64,000 nt of DNA from Arachis hypogaea. Taxonomy: Eukaryota > Streptophyta > Magnoliopsida > Fabales > Fabaceae. Every line of letters starts with the position of its first letter. Position 1 is the first letter of the stretch. Positions 22,497 through 34,783 of the stretch are shown piece by piece. A program made the translations under genes and the position numbers. The DNA lies in assembly GCF_003086295.3 (NCBI RefSeq), contig NC_092051.1:10966810-11030809 (forward strand). The letters are read 5' to 3'. The notes below the pieces were generated by a model that was given only the letters and a program-made list of their open reading frames with translations, was not told the origin of the DNA and did no database searches.

Positions 22497-25400
22497 TGTA
22501 ACACCCTCACTATCAGAAGTCACGCTTCGGGCTGCGCCACTCTGATAGCAAGAAGTATTACGACTGCTTTACATACTAAATACTAAAATAGGAGCCTGAC
22601 TCGACACTGTATTCGCTGATTTCTTTTTAAACTGGAAATAAACACTTTATCTTAAGAAAAATGCAAGTAGACATAGATTTATATACAAGACTCCTTACAT
22701 AATATCTCATAATATAATATACATATAGAACATACAATCCCTATCCCTCTTACAAATTTGTAATGACAAAGACGAGGGAAGAAAATAATCTAATTAACAC
22801 AGCAGCATATAAGTCAGACCCAGTATAACTCTTCTTAATGCCTCTTCATCTGGTTCCTGAAAAGGTAAAGCTGTAGGGGGTGAGAACCTAACCACACGGT
22901 CTCACCACGGAGTTTCAAAGTTGTCATAAGAAGATATTTAGTAAGAAAACTGTTTTCAAGCTCAGTGATTATCATTGCCTTATGAATCCTTTAAAACCAA
23001 TAGGAAATCGTTCAAAACTCTTTCAAAGAAACAATGTTTAATCTTTTAGAAGTCCAAAATCTTTCCTTTCTTATAAGAAAATCTCAATCAGAAACCAACC
23101 ATGCAATCAAACAACACAGTCATTAATTCAGCACCAAAGTTCATTCTCAAGTGTAGCACGCCAGGACAAACACAGGCAAGACAGACAAGGAAAGCACAAG
23201 TAGGTAGCAGTTACAGCAAATAGTTCAAGTAGCAGTTAAGAACAGTTTAGCAATTAGGCAAACCAAAACAAGTTCAAACCCAAGCAAAGCATACAAATGC
23301 ATATGATGCATGCCTGTCCTATGGCTGATGAGGCTCATCTGTCGGTTATCCAGCCAACCCGACAAGTCTGAATTGTCCTTAGACCGTCCCCCGACGTGCA
23401 TCCCTAAGAGTCTATGTGTAGCTTTTTCTCAAATAATCAATATTGCTCAATGGGGGTAACATTCCCGGGAATTTATATAGTGCCCGGTCACACTTACGTC
23501 GTAGGGTCAACAGAGTATCGAGTTTTCAACCTGGTACACGAGGTGGCAAGCCACGACACTTAATCCAGGGAACCTCGTATCTCAGATATTTCAAATTCAT
23601 AAGCCACATAAATAATTCATTCACATTCATCAATATCATCATCATTCGTCAATCCATATCCCATTTCCAAATTCATTAAAATCATATTTCAAATCCATCA
23701 TCATCATCCTTCTTTCCGTTAATCAACAATCTCAATCCAAAACATAATTCTTTTTTTTCTAAATAAATCAATCTTAAACATATAATGTTTAAGAACTAAA
23801 TCTTTTTAAACAATTACTTCAAACAAAACTTCCAATTTTATAAAATTCCGGCAGCATCTCCTCTAAAACTCGGATTCTGCCACCCTTTTCGGGTCCCATC
23901 CAAACATTTCTCAAACATTTTCTCAACTATTTTCAAATCTCAATCATCTTCCAAAATTCAACCAACTCCAATATCAATTTATTTTCAAAGCGAATCAATG
24001 CCAATAATAAATCTCTTTTTAAAACCAAACCAGCTCAAATACTTAATCATTTATAAAGTTAGACTAACTCAAAATTAAACCGTTTCTAAAATCAATTCAG
24101 TTTCATATTCCAAATCATTTCCAAAGACGATTCGTTCACATTATCAAAAATAGCTTCAAAATCAAGAAAGTCATTTTTCATAATAATCAACTAAACTTTT
24201 CAAACTAATTTCTTTTCAGCAATCACAAACTACTCAAGCAATCAAGCAGCCAATCATTCAGCCCAGCAAACAACCACATTTATAAGACAATCATAATCAC
24301 AGACATATGTTTCTCACATTAATATCTATTCATAACAACTCTGTAATATAAAGTAGATTTTAAGAAAAACCCATACCTCGATTAGTCGCAAGTTGCCTAA
24401 TTAAACCCATTAAATCCTTATTCTTATGTTAATTGGCAGCAACCGTAGAAATTCTCAAGGAACCGCAGGGATCATAGCAACAACCACATATCTGACATAA
24501 TTTAGAATTAACGCGGAATGGATATTGAGCGATATTAGAACATATTTGATAATAGAATATTGCGATAAACAAGAACGGAACCGAATAATCTCACCACAAT
24601 AAACAGAATAGAACGACACAGTAGCAGCTTCCAAATTGACCAGACAGTAGCTCTAATAGCGGTCGGAAGCTCTGATGGTTCTGTAACAACCTTAATTTTG
24701 ATGCGCAAATACCGGAACCCAAACCTACAGTACCAACATCCCAGAATCTCCAACAGATTACAATAGAACACTGATTTTAAGAAGTTTCGGAAACAAAGTG
24801 CTTACCAAGAAGACAGGGGTTTCAGCGGCAGCTCCAGTAGCTACCTCTAGTGGCGGCGGCAGCTGAATAACACAATAACGATTTCATTCAACATAAACAC
24901 TCCCTCACAGCAGCAACAGAACAACTTAAGCGTACAAAAGGAGATCAGAAACAAGGGTAAGGCTCACTAGAACAGTAACGGCTTCAACGGTGGTTCTCCG
25001 GCAACAACGGCGCCGTTTTCCGGCAATAGAGGCACGGCTACAACAACGGCGGTGGCAGAACAGTAACGCCAAAAATCCAACTACTGAACCAATCTTCACC
25101 AAACTCCAAACCTTGATTTTGGAAAACCCCAATCTACGGGTCTTCCTCGTCATACCCCGATAACACCGTGCAACTCACCGGCGTCCATGGCAGCGGCGGA
25201 GACGAAGCACGGCAGTGAGCTGCTATGTACATCGCATCTTTTCCTCTCTCCTTCGTCCAACGGCAGCGGCGACACGAATACTTTCAACAGACGGCGCGGT
25301 TTCCTCCTCCTTCGCGGCCTGCTCTCTCGCCTCAGATCTGACTCGCGACGGCGACGGTGAGGACGGCACGGGCTGGACAGCAGCGGATCTTCAAAGCCTC

Positions 25401-26288
25401 CTCGGCGCTGCTCGCTCTCTCCTCTTCATCGGCGACGTGGCGGTGGTGCGCGGCGATGGGCTTCTGCTCAGTGGGCTCGACGGCGGCGCGGCGGGGAACT
25501 GGCGCGGGGGCAGGGCGCGAGTAGCTTCCCTTCCTCTTCCTCTCCTTCTCCTCGGCGGTCCCCTTCCCCTCTTCCCTTTTTTCTTTTCTTCATTCTTCTG
25601 CTTCTTTCTTTCTTTCTTTCTTTCTCTCTTTTTTTTTCTTTTCTGATATGTTTACTGAATGAAAGAAAATAAGTGTCGGCTAGGGTTCATTTGGAATAGA
25701 GAAAAGATGTGTGTTAATTAGGGTTAGGGTTTGTATATGGAATTGGGAATTTTGGGTTTGATTTGAGTAAAATAATTTTAATATAATTAAAGCATAAAGT
25801 ATTAATATTTGAAAAACTAATTTAATCTCTAAAGTTACTTTAAAATATTATTTGTGGCATAAAAACACTAATTAATTCTCAATAAATTACTCTAATTGAA
25901 AATTCATGGTAATATAATTAATTTTTTTCTTTATCTTTAACTAATGTATTAAATGATATAAATTAAATTATCTAAAATCAAATCATATAAAATTCTTATT
26001 ATTTCATAACTACCAATTTTATAATTTAAATATAGAAAATAATTCAATAATTATAAAATTAGACAAAATTCTAATTTAAATAGCCAAACCTCATTATTTT
26101 TCAAATTTTCAGAACTTTAAATCATAAGTAGAAAAATAATCCATAGGTGTAGGGTTTGGATAAAAACCTTAATTTATTTCAAATCCAATTAATTGCCTTT
26201 AATTATTTTCAATAAAAATAATTTCTGAAATTAAAACCATAAATAAATATATAAATTGAAATTGATTCAAAATAGGACTTTTCAAAAT
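22497..26288 (-). repeat. Third copy of the first LTR family, truncated at its outer end
   Basis: Begins TGTAACACCCTCACTATCAG, as in 6136, and follows the young LTR closely to about 23700. Then it diverges while keeping the order: conserved block (about 23850-23900), CGG-rich island and pyrimidine tract (24850-25645), and AT-rich end. It stops within about 15 bp of the expected terminus (no GGGTCTTACA) and passes straight into LINE sequence. The five bases before it are GCCAT, but the matching duplication is gone. Confidence 0.8.
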
Positions 26289-26299
26289 ATATAAATTTG

Positions 26300-28851
26300 A
26301 CCATCTAACCCAATGCACCTTTCTTTCTCCATTTTTTCTCCCCTAGTAGAATTTACTAATCATGCTCTCTATATGTTGACATAAGATTTTAGGCATTTGA
26401 AAGCATCCCATAATGTATGAGGGGATTGTTTGAGTGACTGATTTTATAAGAACTTCTTTCCCCACCTTGGAAAGGCTATTCTCCTTCCATCCCTTCAGTT
26501 TCTTCCAAACTCTATCTTGGACAAAATCAAAGATTTGTTTCTTAGATCTTCCCACAAAAATTGGAATCCCCAAGTACTTTGAATGATTCTCCACTGCCTT
26601 AATCTGTAACCATTCTTGGATAAGCATTTGTCTGAGAGGAGGCACGTTTCGGCTAAAAGAGATTTTCAATTTATCGAAATTGATTCTTTGGCCTGAAGCT
26701 AATTGGTATGCTTGTAGGATTTCCTTCACTTTAGTGATGTCTTAATCAGCTTCTCTTATGAAGAGAATGTTGTCATCTGCAAAAAAAAAAAAGGTATGAT
26801 ATTTCGGGTGCATTCCTAGCTATCTTTATTACCTGAATCGCTTGCCTTTCCTGAGCCTTGATAAGGAGACCCAAGAACACCTCCGCACATAATATAAACA
26901 GGTATGGGAAAAGTAGATCCCTTTGCCTTATGCCTCTAGTGGGTTTGAAACTCTTGGAGGGACAACCATTAATAAGTACTGAGAAAGACACTGAGCTGAT
27001 GCATTTTTGGATTAGTTTCACCCACTTTTGTGGGGATCCCATAGACTTGATAACTGCCAAGAGAAAACTCCATTCGATCCGATCATATACCTTAGCCATA
27101 TTTAACTTTATGCCCACAAAACCCTTTGCTCCGTTTACCTTTTTCCTCATATAGTGGAATATATCAAAAGCCACCAATCCCTTGTCCGTAATTAATCTAC
27201 CCGGAATAAAGGCACTTTGGTACTCTCCCACAATCCCCGGTAGAATTTGCTTTAGTCTGTTTGCAATGACCTTCGTCGCTAGCTTGAAAATCACATTGCA
27301 AAGAGATATCGGCCTATACTCTCTAGTGTGCTTTGGGGTCTTTGTTTTGAGGATTAGACACAAAAAAGTATTGTTCATCTCTTCAAAGTCTCCCTCCCCA
27401 TTTAGACAGTTAAGGATCCACTTGGAAGTTTCCTCTCCCACAATATCCCACATCCTTTGGTAGAAGAGTGCCGGCATCCCATCCAGTCCGAGAGCTTTAG
27501 TTGGGTGCATGTGCTTTAAAGCTATTCTGACCTCCTCTTGTGTGAAGCCCTCCTTCAAAATATTAAAAGCCTCCTGCGAGACTCTGCCTCCCACCACTAC
27601 AGCCACTTGTTCTTCCTCCATCGTCCCTTCGGTCTTGAACAATTCCTCATAAAAGTTCACTATAATTTCCTCTATTTTCTCCTCATCTTCAAAAAGAATT
27701 CCTGCATCATCAGTAATCCTCTCTATACAGTTTCTTTTGTTCCTTTATGATGCTTTCTAAGGAAAATATTTAGTATTTTTGTCCCCTGCTTTAAGCCACA
27801 TTGCTCTAGATCTTTGTGCCCACTTAATCCCTTCTTGGTACAACAAATCATCTAACTCTCTTTATGTCTCTTTTAGTCTCGTAATGGTCGATTCAGATTG
27901 TAGGAGGGTTGTGAGATGATCTACAGAATCTTTCTTCTCTTTGATCTTCTTTAGTAGTTGTCCAAAATTCTATTTTCCCTTGTTGCAGCTTTCTTCCACA
28001 ATTTTCCAGCTTCCATTTTAAAAGTTCTGCACTACCCGACCAGCTCTTGGATATTACTTCTTTACACTCTTGGTTTTGAAGCCACATTTCTTCAAATTTG
28101 AAGATATTTGGCCTCTTTCTCATTCTTTTGTTCTCTTGACCTGTTACATCAATTAAGAGTGGACAATGATCTGATCTATACCTCTGTAAGTGTTTTACAA
28201 TTGTCTCTGGAAAAGCTTCCTTCCAGTCAATTATTGCAATTGCCCTGTTGAGTCTCTCTTGAATGTTCATGTCTCCCGGTTGCTTGTTTGCCCATGTAAA
28301 AGGGTATCCCACAAATTCCAAGTCTAGCAGCTGATTCATTTGTAGTGCTTCTTGAAAGCTTTTCATTTGGCTATAAGTAACTGGCAATCCCCCTGTCTTC
28401 TCTTTCTGTTCCAGGATTTAGTTAAAATCTCCAAACACCAACCATGGCATATTTTGAGATTGACCAAGCGAGCTCAAGAGATCCCATGATTTTTGCTTGT
28501 TAGCTGCATCCGGATTCCCATAGAACCCCGTGATCCTCCACTGTTGTCCAGCTTCTACTACTTTTACCCTCATGTTTATATGATTCAAAGACATAGATGA
28601 TACTTCCAAACAAAAGAGCTATCCCACATGACAGCTAAACCTCCCGCTCTACTTCTTCCTTCCCCTTCACAGTCAATCCCCACAATGTTTTCCATTCCTA
28701 CTCTATTTCTAATACGATTTATTTTGTCAATCTTTCTCCTCGTCTCCATTAAGAAAATGAGGTTGGGAGCTTGCTGTTTCAAGAGCTTGTTCAAAGCTCT
28801 CACTGCCCATGGATTCCCAAGCCCACGGCAGTTCCAACTAATTATCTTCAT
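26300..28851 (-). pseudogene. LINE ORF2 (AP-type endonuclease and reverse transcriptase), broken
   Basis: The endonuclease starts MKIISWNCRGLGNPWAVRAL at 28851, with the metal-binding MET, the GDFN motif near 28418, and SDH(C)PL near 28160, in several frames. The reverse transcriptase (27660-26773) shows YRPISLCNVIFKL, then AFIPGRLITD, and motif A reading IKLNMAKVYDR, where the family has a catalytic Asp at the Asn. The FADD motif C lies in a shifted frame after a poly-T run near 26780-26792 (minus strand). The segment 26729-26343 is the thumb region. No RNase H or C-terminal Cys motif remains. Catalytically dead as written. Confidence 0.88.
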
Positions 28852-29439
28852 GGGATTTGGCAGGGCTGCCTTGCAGCCTCTGCCTGTGCATTTTTGCTCC
28901 TTACTTGGTAGTGTTTGCTGCTGCCTCCCATCTCCTTATCCTCTATTTCTGTGTCTTCTTCCTTTCTCTTTTTATTTTTTTCTAGCACTTTAGCTTCCTG
29001 GCATGTCATTCTTAGTGGTGCTTCTCTTGCCATCCTCTTCCATTTCTTTTGATTTTTCTGAAGTTGAGATTCTTTCTCTTCCTCTATTTTCTCTTTGTCC
29101 TTCTTCTATTCTTTTATTTCCTTATCTACTTTCTTTTCTTTTCCTCCGTCTTCTTCCCCTTGATCTGTAGCCTCTCTATTCGTCTCTTCGATGGTAATGG
29201 TTTCAGCCTCTGTTGTTTGATGTGGCGCTTTCTCCCTGTTTGAAACTTTGCTTCCTTCCTTGTATTCTATGCATTGCTGGCTCTTTTCCTTCATAGTTAA
29301 CTTGCCATTTTTTCCAACACCTCCCCCTTTCCTTGTTACGTTCCTTTCTCAATTTCTTTGTCTTCCATTTTGGTTGGCTTCTCTTGTTCTACTGATTGCT
29401 CCACCTTATTGCCTATTATATCTGCTCTTAGCCAGGCTC

Positions 29440-30166
29440 CTAGACCTTTTTTGAACTACTGATGTGCTCTTCTTCTACTTCTGCTATCTCACAGTTTGCT
29501 ACATCATGTCTGATCCTACCACAAAAGTAGCAAAATGTGGGCAGCCTTTCATATTTGAACTCCACCTTTGTTAAACCATCTCGCTTACTCCCGATGTTTA
29601 AGCCTTCTTTCAATAGATCCTCTATTTTTATCATTACTGATGCTTTAAGAAAGTTTTTTCTTCCTGGACCCGTTGAGAATACATTGCATTCCATAATTTT
29701 TCCTACCCTAGCAGCGATTTTTCTTCCTAAAGTTGTTATCTTGCAATGCTCTGGCATGTTTCATATTTGAAGTTTAATTTCTATTCTAGAAAAATTCATT
29801 TCTATTGGGTTTACTCCTCTTTTCCATTTCCTGATCAGTAGCCATGAGTTTCAAAACATCTATAGGTTTCCTTTCAGAACTCTTCTCATGTCTATTTCCT
29901 TATGAAAGAAAAACTGAAAAAGTTTTGGCCTGATCTCTACCATCTTAAAGCCCTCTGGCCTTCTCCAAATGTTGAACATAGCCGTTTGGACCCATGTTGG
30001 GTTGATGTTTTTGTCTGTCACCAGCTTTCCTACTAGGCTGTGATTGCATTTTTCTACACCTTCCTCTATGTCTTCTTCTTCGTATTCCAAGACTTCTTCC
30101 CTCTTCTATTGCATTTGATCTTGTTCTTATATTTTTCTCTTCAATTTCATGCCCTGTTTCTTCCAT
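29440..30166 (-). pseudogene. LINE ORF1-like (DUF4283 plus CCHC zinc knuckle), frameshifted
   Basis: The segment 30090-29860 carries the DUF4283 pattern (HSLVGKLVTDKNINPTWVQT, then NIWRRPEGFK, FFFHKEIDMRRVLKG). The segment 29757-29440 carries a zinc knuckle CYFC-x4-H-x4-C (CYFCGRIRHDVANC). This pairing is the standard RNA-binding ORF1 of plant L1-type LINEs. At least one stop and frame change separate the two parts, and the start is uncertain. Non-functional. Confidence 0.8.
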
Positions 30167-30250
30167 ATTTCAGAAATGTTGGAACAACAGCACTAAGGCG
30201 GCAATGTTCTGCACTGTGGCATTGGGGAAACACGATTTTAGTTAAAAAAT

Positions 30251-30520
30251 AATGGAGTTGTGCACTACACTCGTTGTGGCTACTGGAGTTTTAGATTGTG
30301 CCCTAGCAGACCGACAAGGGGAGAGGAAGAGTGGTTAGTGGCTTTTAAATAAAAAAGAAAAAAAAAAGAGAGAAAGGTAGAATCTAAATAATCTAAATAA
30401 TTTAACATAACTAAAGTTTGCCAACGAACTATAACTTAAATGACATAATCTTTTCATACTCAATTAGAAGTCGTGAATTTTGTTTGGATTGTATAATATT
30501 AGTATTAGTATATTAGTCTT
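30251..30520. other. No gene seen; possible LINE 5' UTR
   Basis: Short GC-moderate segment (30251-30345) that may be the LINE's 5' leader on the minus strand, then AT-rich sequence. Nothing else recognisable. Confidence 0.35.
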
Positions 30521-30835
30521 AAGGTTTGTTTGGGTAGCATTTTCGAAAAAGATTTTTTTTTAAATGATATTTTTTTAAAAGATCTTTTACAAAAGTAAAA
30601 GTAATTTTATGTTTGGATATCTCATATAAAAAGATATTTTTATCTATCAATTATGTTTGGATAAAATGAGAAAAAAGTACTTTTTTATTCGTTTATTATG
30701 TGAAAAATATCTTTTTTTAAAAAAAAAAGATATTTTAAAAAAATATATAAATTATGGATTCTCAAAAAAGATATTTTTTAAATTTTTCTAGTATTTTTAT
30801 TTTTAATATTAAAAATTTGCCAAACATACTATTGG
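30521..30835. mobile_element. Possible AT-rich MITE
   Basis: Begins aaggtttgtttgggtagcat and ends ttgccaaacatactattgg, so the ends are roughly inverted (GTTTGTTTGG / CCAAACATAC). The interior is full of complementary aagatatttttt and aaaaaagatat runs. No clean target duplication is visible. Tentative. Confidence 0.35.
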
Positions 30836-30989
30836 ATGGTTTCTTTGTATATTTTGGTACGAAGATTTTGTGAACGTAGTTCTGGGTATTCCTTTAGCAT
30901 TTCATCCAAGAGGAATAGTTCCTTGAATTCTATGATGACATAGCCTATTCTATTCTATGAGAGATTCTCTTATATTTCAAAATCCAAGG

Positions 30990-31135
30990 TATGATCAAGT
31001 TTTCTTCTCCCGCATGTAAAAAAGGAATAAATAGGTCAATCAAATTACAGGAGGCTTCATAAAGCGCTTCTTTAGGAGTTAAACTCCCATTTGTCCATAT
31101 TTCGAGAAAGAGTATTTCTTGTGAAAATAAAAAAA
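30990..31135 (-). pseudogene. rpoA: Nuclear copy of plastid rpoA fragment (NUPT)
   Basis: The minus-strand translation reads [20 protein letters not shown], then EAS(C)[17 protein letters not shown], which I recognise as the end of the N-terminal assembly domain of the plastid RNA polymerase alpha subunit. Only about 48 codons match; the sequence departs after EENL (near 30990). The neighbouring 30860-30990 may be other organelle DNA but I cannot place it. It has no start and no nuclear targeting signal, so it is inert plastid DNA moved to the nucleus. Confidence 0.75.
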
Positions 31136-31139
31136 ACAT

Positions 31140-31668
31140 CTTTTCTCATTAAATGTTTTTTATCGATTTAATGAGGTCCAAATAAGCATTTATATATATT
31201 TTTTAGATTAATTATTTTATAATCTATTAATATATAATAGAAGAGTAGTAGTAGGTTTATTGTTTGACAAGTGTTCAGCTCCAATGATCGACAAGTGGTA
31301 TGTCTGCATTCATGACAAGTGGCACACCAAAAAAACTAATAATAATCCATATCTTTCTATACTAGTAAACTTGGAAGAGTTAGCGCTTACATGGCATTTT
31401 CTCAAAATTTTGATTTTTCTCAAAAATAAAATACTTTTAAATCCTGATTCTTTGTTGGTCAAAGAGGGTAGGTATGTATTATTATTGCCACTTCGAAATT
31501 CTAATCCACCTTTCCCTTTCTTTGCTTTTTTTTGGGCAAAACTGTAGGCTAAAAATAAAAAGCAAGAACGAATGAGATGCTTCTATTCCACTGTTTGATT
31601 TGAGAGCTACAACTCTATCTATTGCTTTGAAACTAATTCTTCACCTAATATGTAGGGGGTTCAGTAAG
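31140..31668. other. Flank of the Harbinger element, no gene seen
   Basis: AT-rich text with 'gacaagtg' words repeated at 31265-31320. A possible Helitron-like start (TCTATTAATATATAATAG at 31223) is noted in the findings. No convincing coding region. Confidence 0.35.
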
Positions 31669-31859
31669 TTAGGTAGCGTTTGTTTGTAGAGACTAGAACT
31701 GAGACTGAAAGACAGAAACTCAGTATTATGTTTGTTGAGCTAGAGATTGGAACTTAAATTTCTATCTCTATCTTCCAAATTTCAGTATTTCAGTACCTCC
31801 AAAAAGTAAGGACACTAGAGATAGAAAATTTTAAAGACGGGGACAGAAATTTCAATTAT

Positions 31860-32220
31860 AATTTGTACCTAAATTACCCCCATTCTAATTCATTAATTCC
31901 AAAATTATCCTTTGTAAATCAGGGCTTCTTGATCAACCCTCGTGACCTCATCTTCTTATTCTTCTTCAGAACAGCCCCTGTAGCCTTTGAAGCACCATCT
32001 GAAGAACAGCCGCTGCCTCACCACACCGCTGGCCTCGCCACCGCTAGGTAAGTGGTTTGCCGCTTGCAAGTTCATCTTCGTGGTCCCCATCTTCTCATCT
32101 CCCCTCTTTCACCTTCACAGGAAAGTCAAAGAACGAAGCTACCGCCTCTCCCCGGTTACTGTCGACGTCAACCATCAACTCCTCGTCCTAACTGCTCTGA
32201 CCCAGGTTAGTTATATATAA
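31860..32220 (+). other. Probable 5' leader of the Harbinger transcript
   Basis: GC-richer segment with CT-rich and Ser/Pro-type codons and apparent splice donors (gctag|gtaagt at 32047 and caggttag near 32205). It looks like a non-coding first exon or exons for the transposase. The short ORFs here are not recognisable. Confidence 0.4.
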
Positions 32221-33107
32221 AAGTTGTTTAATTTACTGATTCCTTTCATCTTTTCCGCCATGCCCTAATCCGTGGATTTGTTCCTTTCATATTTTCCGTC
32301 ATGCCCTAATTTGTGAAAGTTTCTTTGATGAGAACGAAAGCCAAGCTAACTAACCTATTTATTTCAGCTTTATAATAACATGAGTTTATGATGTTTACCT
32401 CCTTTTTTTGTCTCGTAAGAACTAATTACTGAACAATCTGGGATCAATTTTTAAGTTTGGTCAGTTTGATAGCAGGGTCAGCGATTAAGTTTGGCCATTT
32501 TAATAAGTTTTGATGTCTTTGTTTGGTTTGTAATACTTGGATTAGTGCAGCTTTATAACAACATTCTGGTTTATGTATTAGAACTATTGTTAGGTAGGCT
32601 ACAATTATTAACATATCTATTTGAGGGGAAGAATGTTTGTTCTCTAAACTGGTAAGTGAAATTGTTGAATGTACATGATATCATATAAATATGCTTGATA
32701 CGGCTTAGGTGATAATGACAGCATAGTTGTTTGTGTCAAGTGTGAACCACTTCACATTTTAATTACCGAATATTCTTTCTTGCCTTTTGAAAGACTTTGA
32801 TTTGCTTAAAGTACCTGAAAAAGTCACTTTCAGTTTATGAAATGAGAGAGGAAAATCGATATTATCTTTTTTATTGTGTTTATATTGTATTTCCTATTTT
32901 GATTTCCAGTTGAAACTTAACTAAAATTGAGAAGTAAATAGAGTTAATTATCTTTTTATTCCAGTTTTTTATTCTTGTTTCTGGTTGTAAGAAGATAAAG
33001 TAGATTTTGCATGAAGAAGTGTTAGATTAATTTGAATGTTTATGCGTTTTTTAATGTAATGACTTTGCTAGGAAGAAATGGAGCGGTTGGAAATTATTAA
33101 GTGATGC
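32221..33107 (+). other. Intron-like stretch upstream of the transposase
   Basis: AT-rich with no ORF of note. It is probably leader intron between the 31860-32220 exon-like segment and the transposase coding region. Confidence 0.35.
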
Positions 33108-34453
33108 GTGTATTTTTATAAAGAGATGAGATCCAAGCATGAAGATTTGATGTTGTTCTTTGTGCTTACACTATTTGTTTACTTTAGGGATAGAATTAGT
33201 GGCCAACTGTCGTTAGGCGGAAGAATGAATAGTAGAATTAGACGTGAAACTTTAGAGCATATTGTTAGTGAGGGTGATAGGAATTGTATTTGGGAGTTGA
33301 GAATGAACACAAATGTCTTTGCTAATTTGTGTGAGTTGCTCGAAGTTCAAGGAGGACTTAATGAAGATGGTCATGTAAACCTGCCGGAGCAGGTTGTGAC
33401 TTTCTTAATTATCTTAGCGCATCACAAAAAAAATCGTAGTCTGCAGGTTAGATTTTGTAGGTCCAGCGAGACAGTTAGTAAGTATTTTAATAAAGTTTTG
33501 AAGGCTGTAATACGTATTCAAAGTATTTTGTTTGCCAAGGCTACACCAGTTGAAGAGGATTGTCTTGACCCCACATGGAGAAGGTCTAAGGTAGAGCTTA
33601 TTTGATGTTGTGTCTGATTCATATTTGCCTGAAGGATTCTATATCTGAGTATCATAACTTTCTATGGATGATAGGGTTACTTGGGAGCATTAGATGGCAC
33701 TTATATAGAGGTAACAGTCCCCGAGTCTGAGAAGGCAAAATACCGAACAAGAAAGGGAAAAATCTGCACGAACATCTTAGGAGTGTGTAATCGGGAGATG
33801 GGTTTTGTTTATGTACTCAGTGGATGGGAGGGATCGACATCTGATTCGTAGGTACTTCGAGATGCAATAACTCGTTGTAATAGTCTTAAGATACCCTACG
33901 GTAATTATGCCATCTTTAGATATAAGCCTATACATATAGCTTGCATTCACGATAGTTAAGCTTATGTTGTTTACATTACTTGTCTATAGGTAATTACTAT
34001 TTAGTTGATGCTGGTTACACAAATGGTTCGGGTTTTCTAGCACCATATAGAGGCACTCGATATCATGTTAGAGAGTGGGCCCAAGGAGCACATGCACCGC
34101 GCAATTACCAAGAATATTTTAATTGGGTTCATTCTTCCACCAGGAATATCATTGAGCGATGCTTTGGTTTGCTGAAGAAGAGGTGGTCCATCTTAAGAAG
34201 CCCTAGCTTTTACCCTCTAAAGACACAATCTCAAATAATTATTGCTTGTTGTTTGCTTCAAAATTTCATTCGAAAGAGTATGGGTATGGATCCGGAGGAG
34301 GAAGGTAGCATATTGGATGAATTTATGCCTGATGGAGATGAAGCACAGGATGGAATGATTGATGTGATTGAAAACACGAACAAGAGGACTCACTGGCGTG
34401 ACAACATAGCAACTGAGATGTATGAAGAGTGGCGTACAAGTCGTATGGAGTAG
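33108..34453 (+). pseudogene. PIF/Harbinger DDE transposase, one in-frame stop
   Basis: Three coding blocks. First, 33108-33591 (N-terminal and helix-turn-helix region, ending TWRRSK before a GT donor). Second, about 33675-33901 ([20 protein letters not shown], catalytic Asp in ALDGT). Third, about 33991-34453 (NYYLVDAGYTNGSGFLAPYR with the second Asp, then NIIERCFGLLKKRWSILRSP with the catalytic Glu). All three DDE residues are present. TAG at 33849-33851 interrupts 'SDS*VLRDA', where the family normally has Arg. The enzyme cuts and pastes the element at TTA sites. Start codon choice is uncertain (33108, 33127 or 33224). Intron edges are read from GT/AG only. Confidence 0.85.
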
Positions 34454-34783
34454 TGTTGTAAGAGCAGCGTAATGAACATTGTAATCAATTGAGTATTGTT
34501 GTAATGGCTAAATTTTAATTTGTATCACTTGTTGAGACGAGAAACATTGTAATAGCACCTCTTTGTTTGTAATGGCAACTAACTATTCGTGGTTCAGTTT
34601 TACATATTTGTACTTGCTTATGGTGTGAATTGTAGGCTGTGGATAAATTGTAGTTATTTGTGTTATTGTTTGCTGTTTTATTATTTTTTGTTACATTATG
34701 TTAATTGATTTTAATTTAGTTAATTCATGTACACAGAAATGAATTTTGCACAAGGTTGATTATCTTAATTTTGGTAGGTAAAA

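Larger units (their letters stand above)
26289..30250 (-). mobile_element. Decayed L1-type LINE, 3' end deleted
   Basis: On the minus strand: ORF1-like segment (about 30166-29440), then ORF2 endonuclease (28851-27893) and reverse transcriptase (27660-26300). Several frameshifts and stops separate them. Homology continues to about 26300 (the pattern 'ISKFY*GEK', where plant L1 proteins have a Trp) and ends against the LTR at 26288. The C-terminal zinc-finger/RNase H part, 3' UTR and poly(A) are missing. Loss of the 3' side is not the usual 5' truncation of target-primed insertion, so a later deletion is likely. Confidence 0.88.

Noticed and set aside
22497..26288. This copy as the 3' LTR of the Athila-like element
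   Set aside because: It belongs to the other LTR family (TGTAACACCC end, opposite orientation) and does not match 15108-16582.
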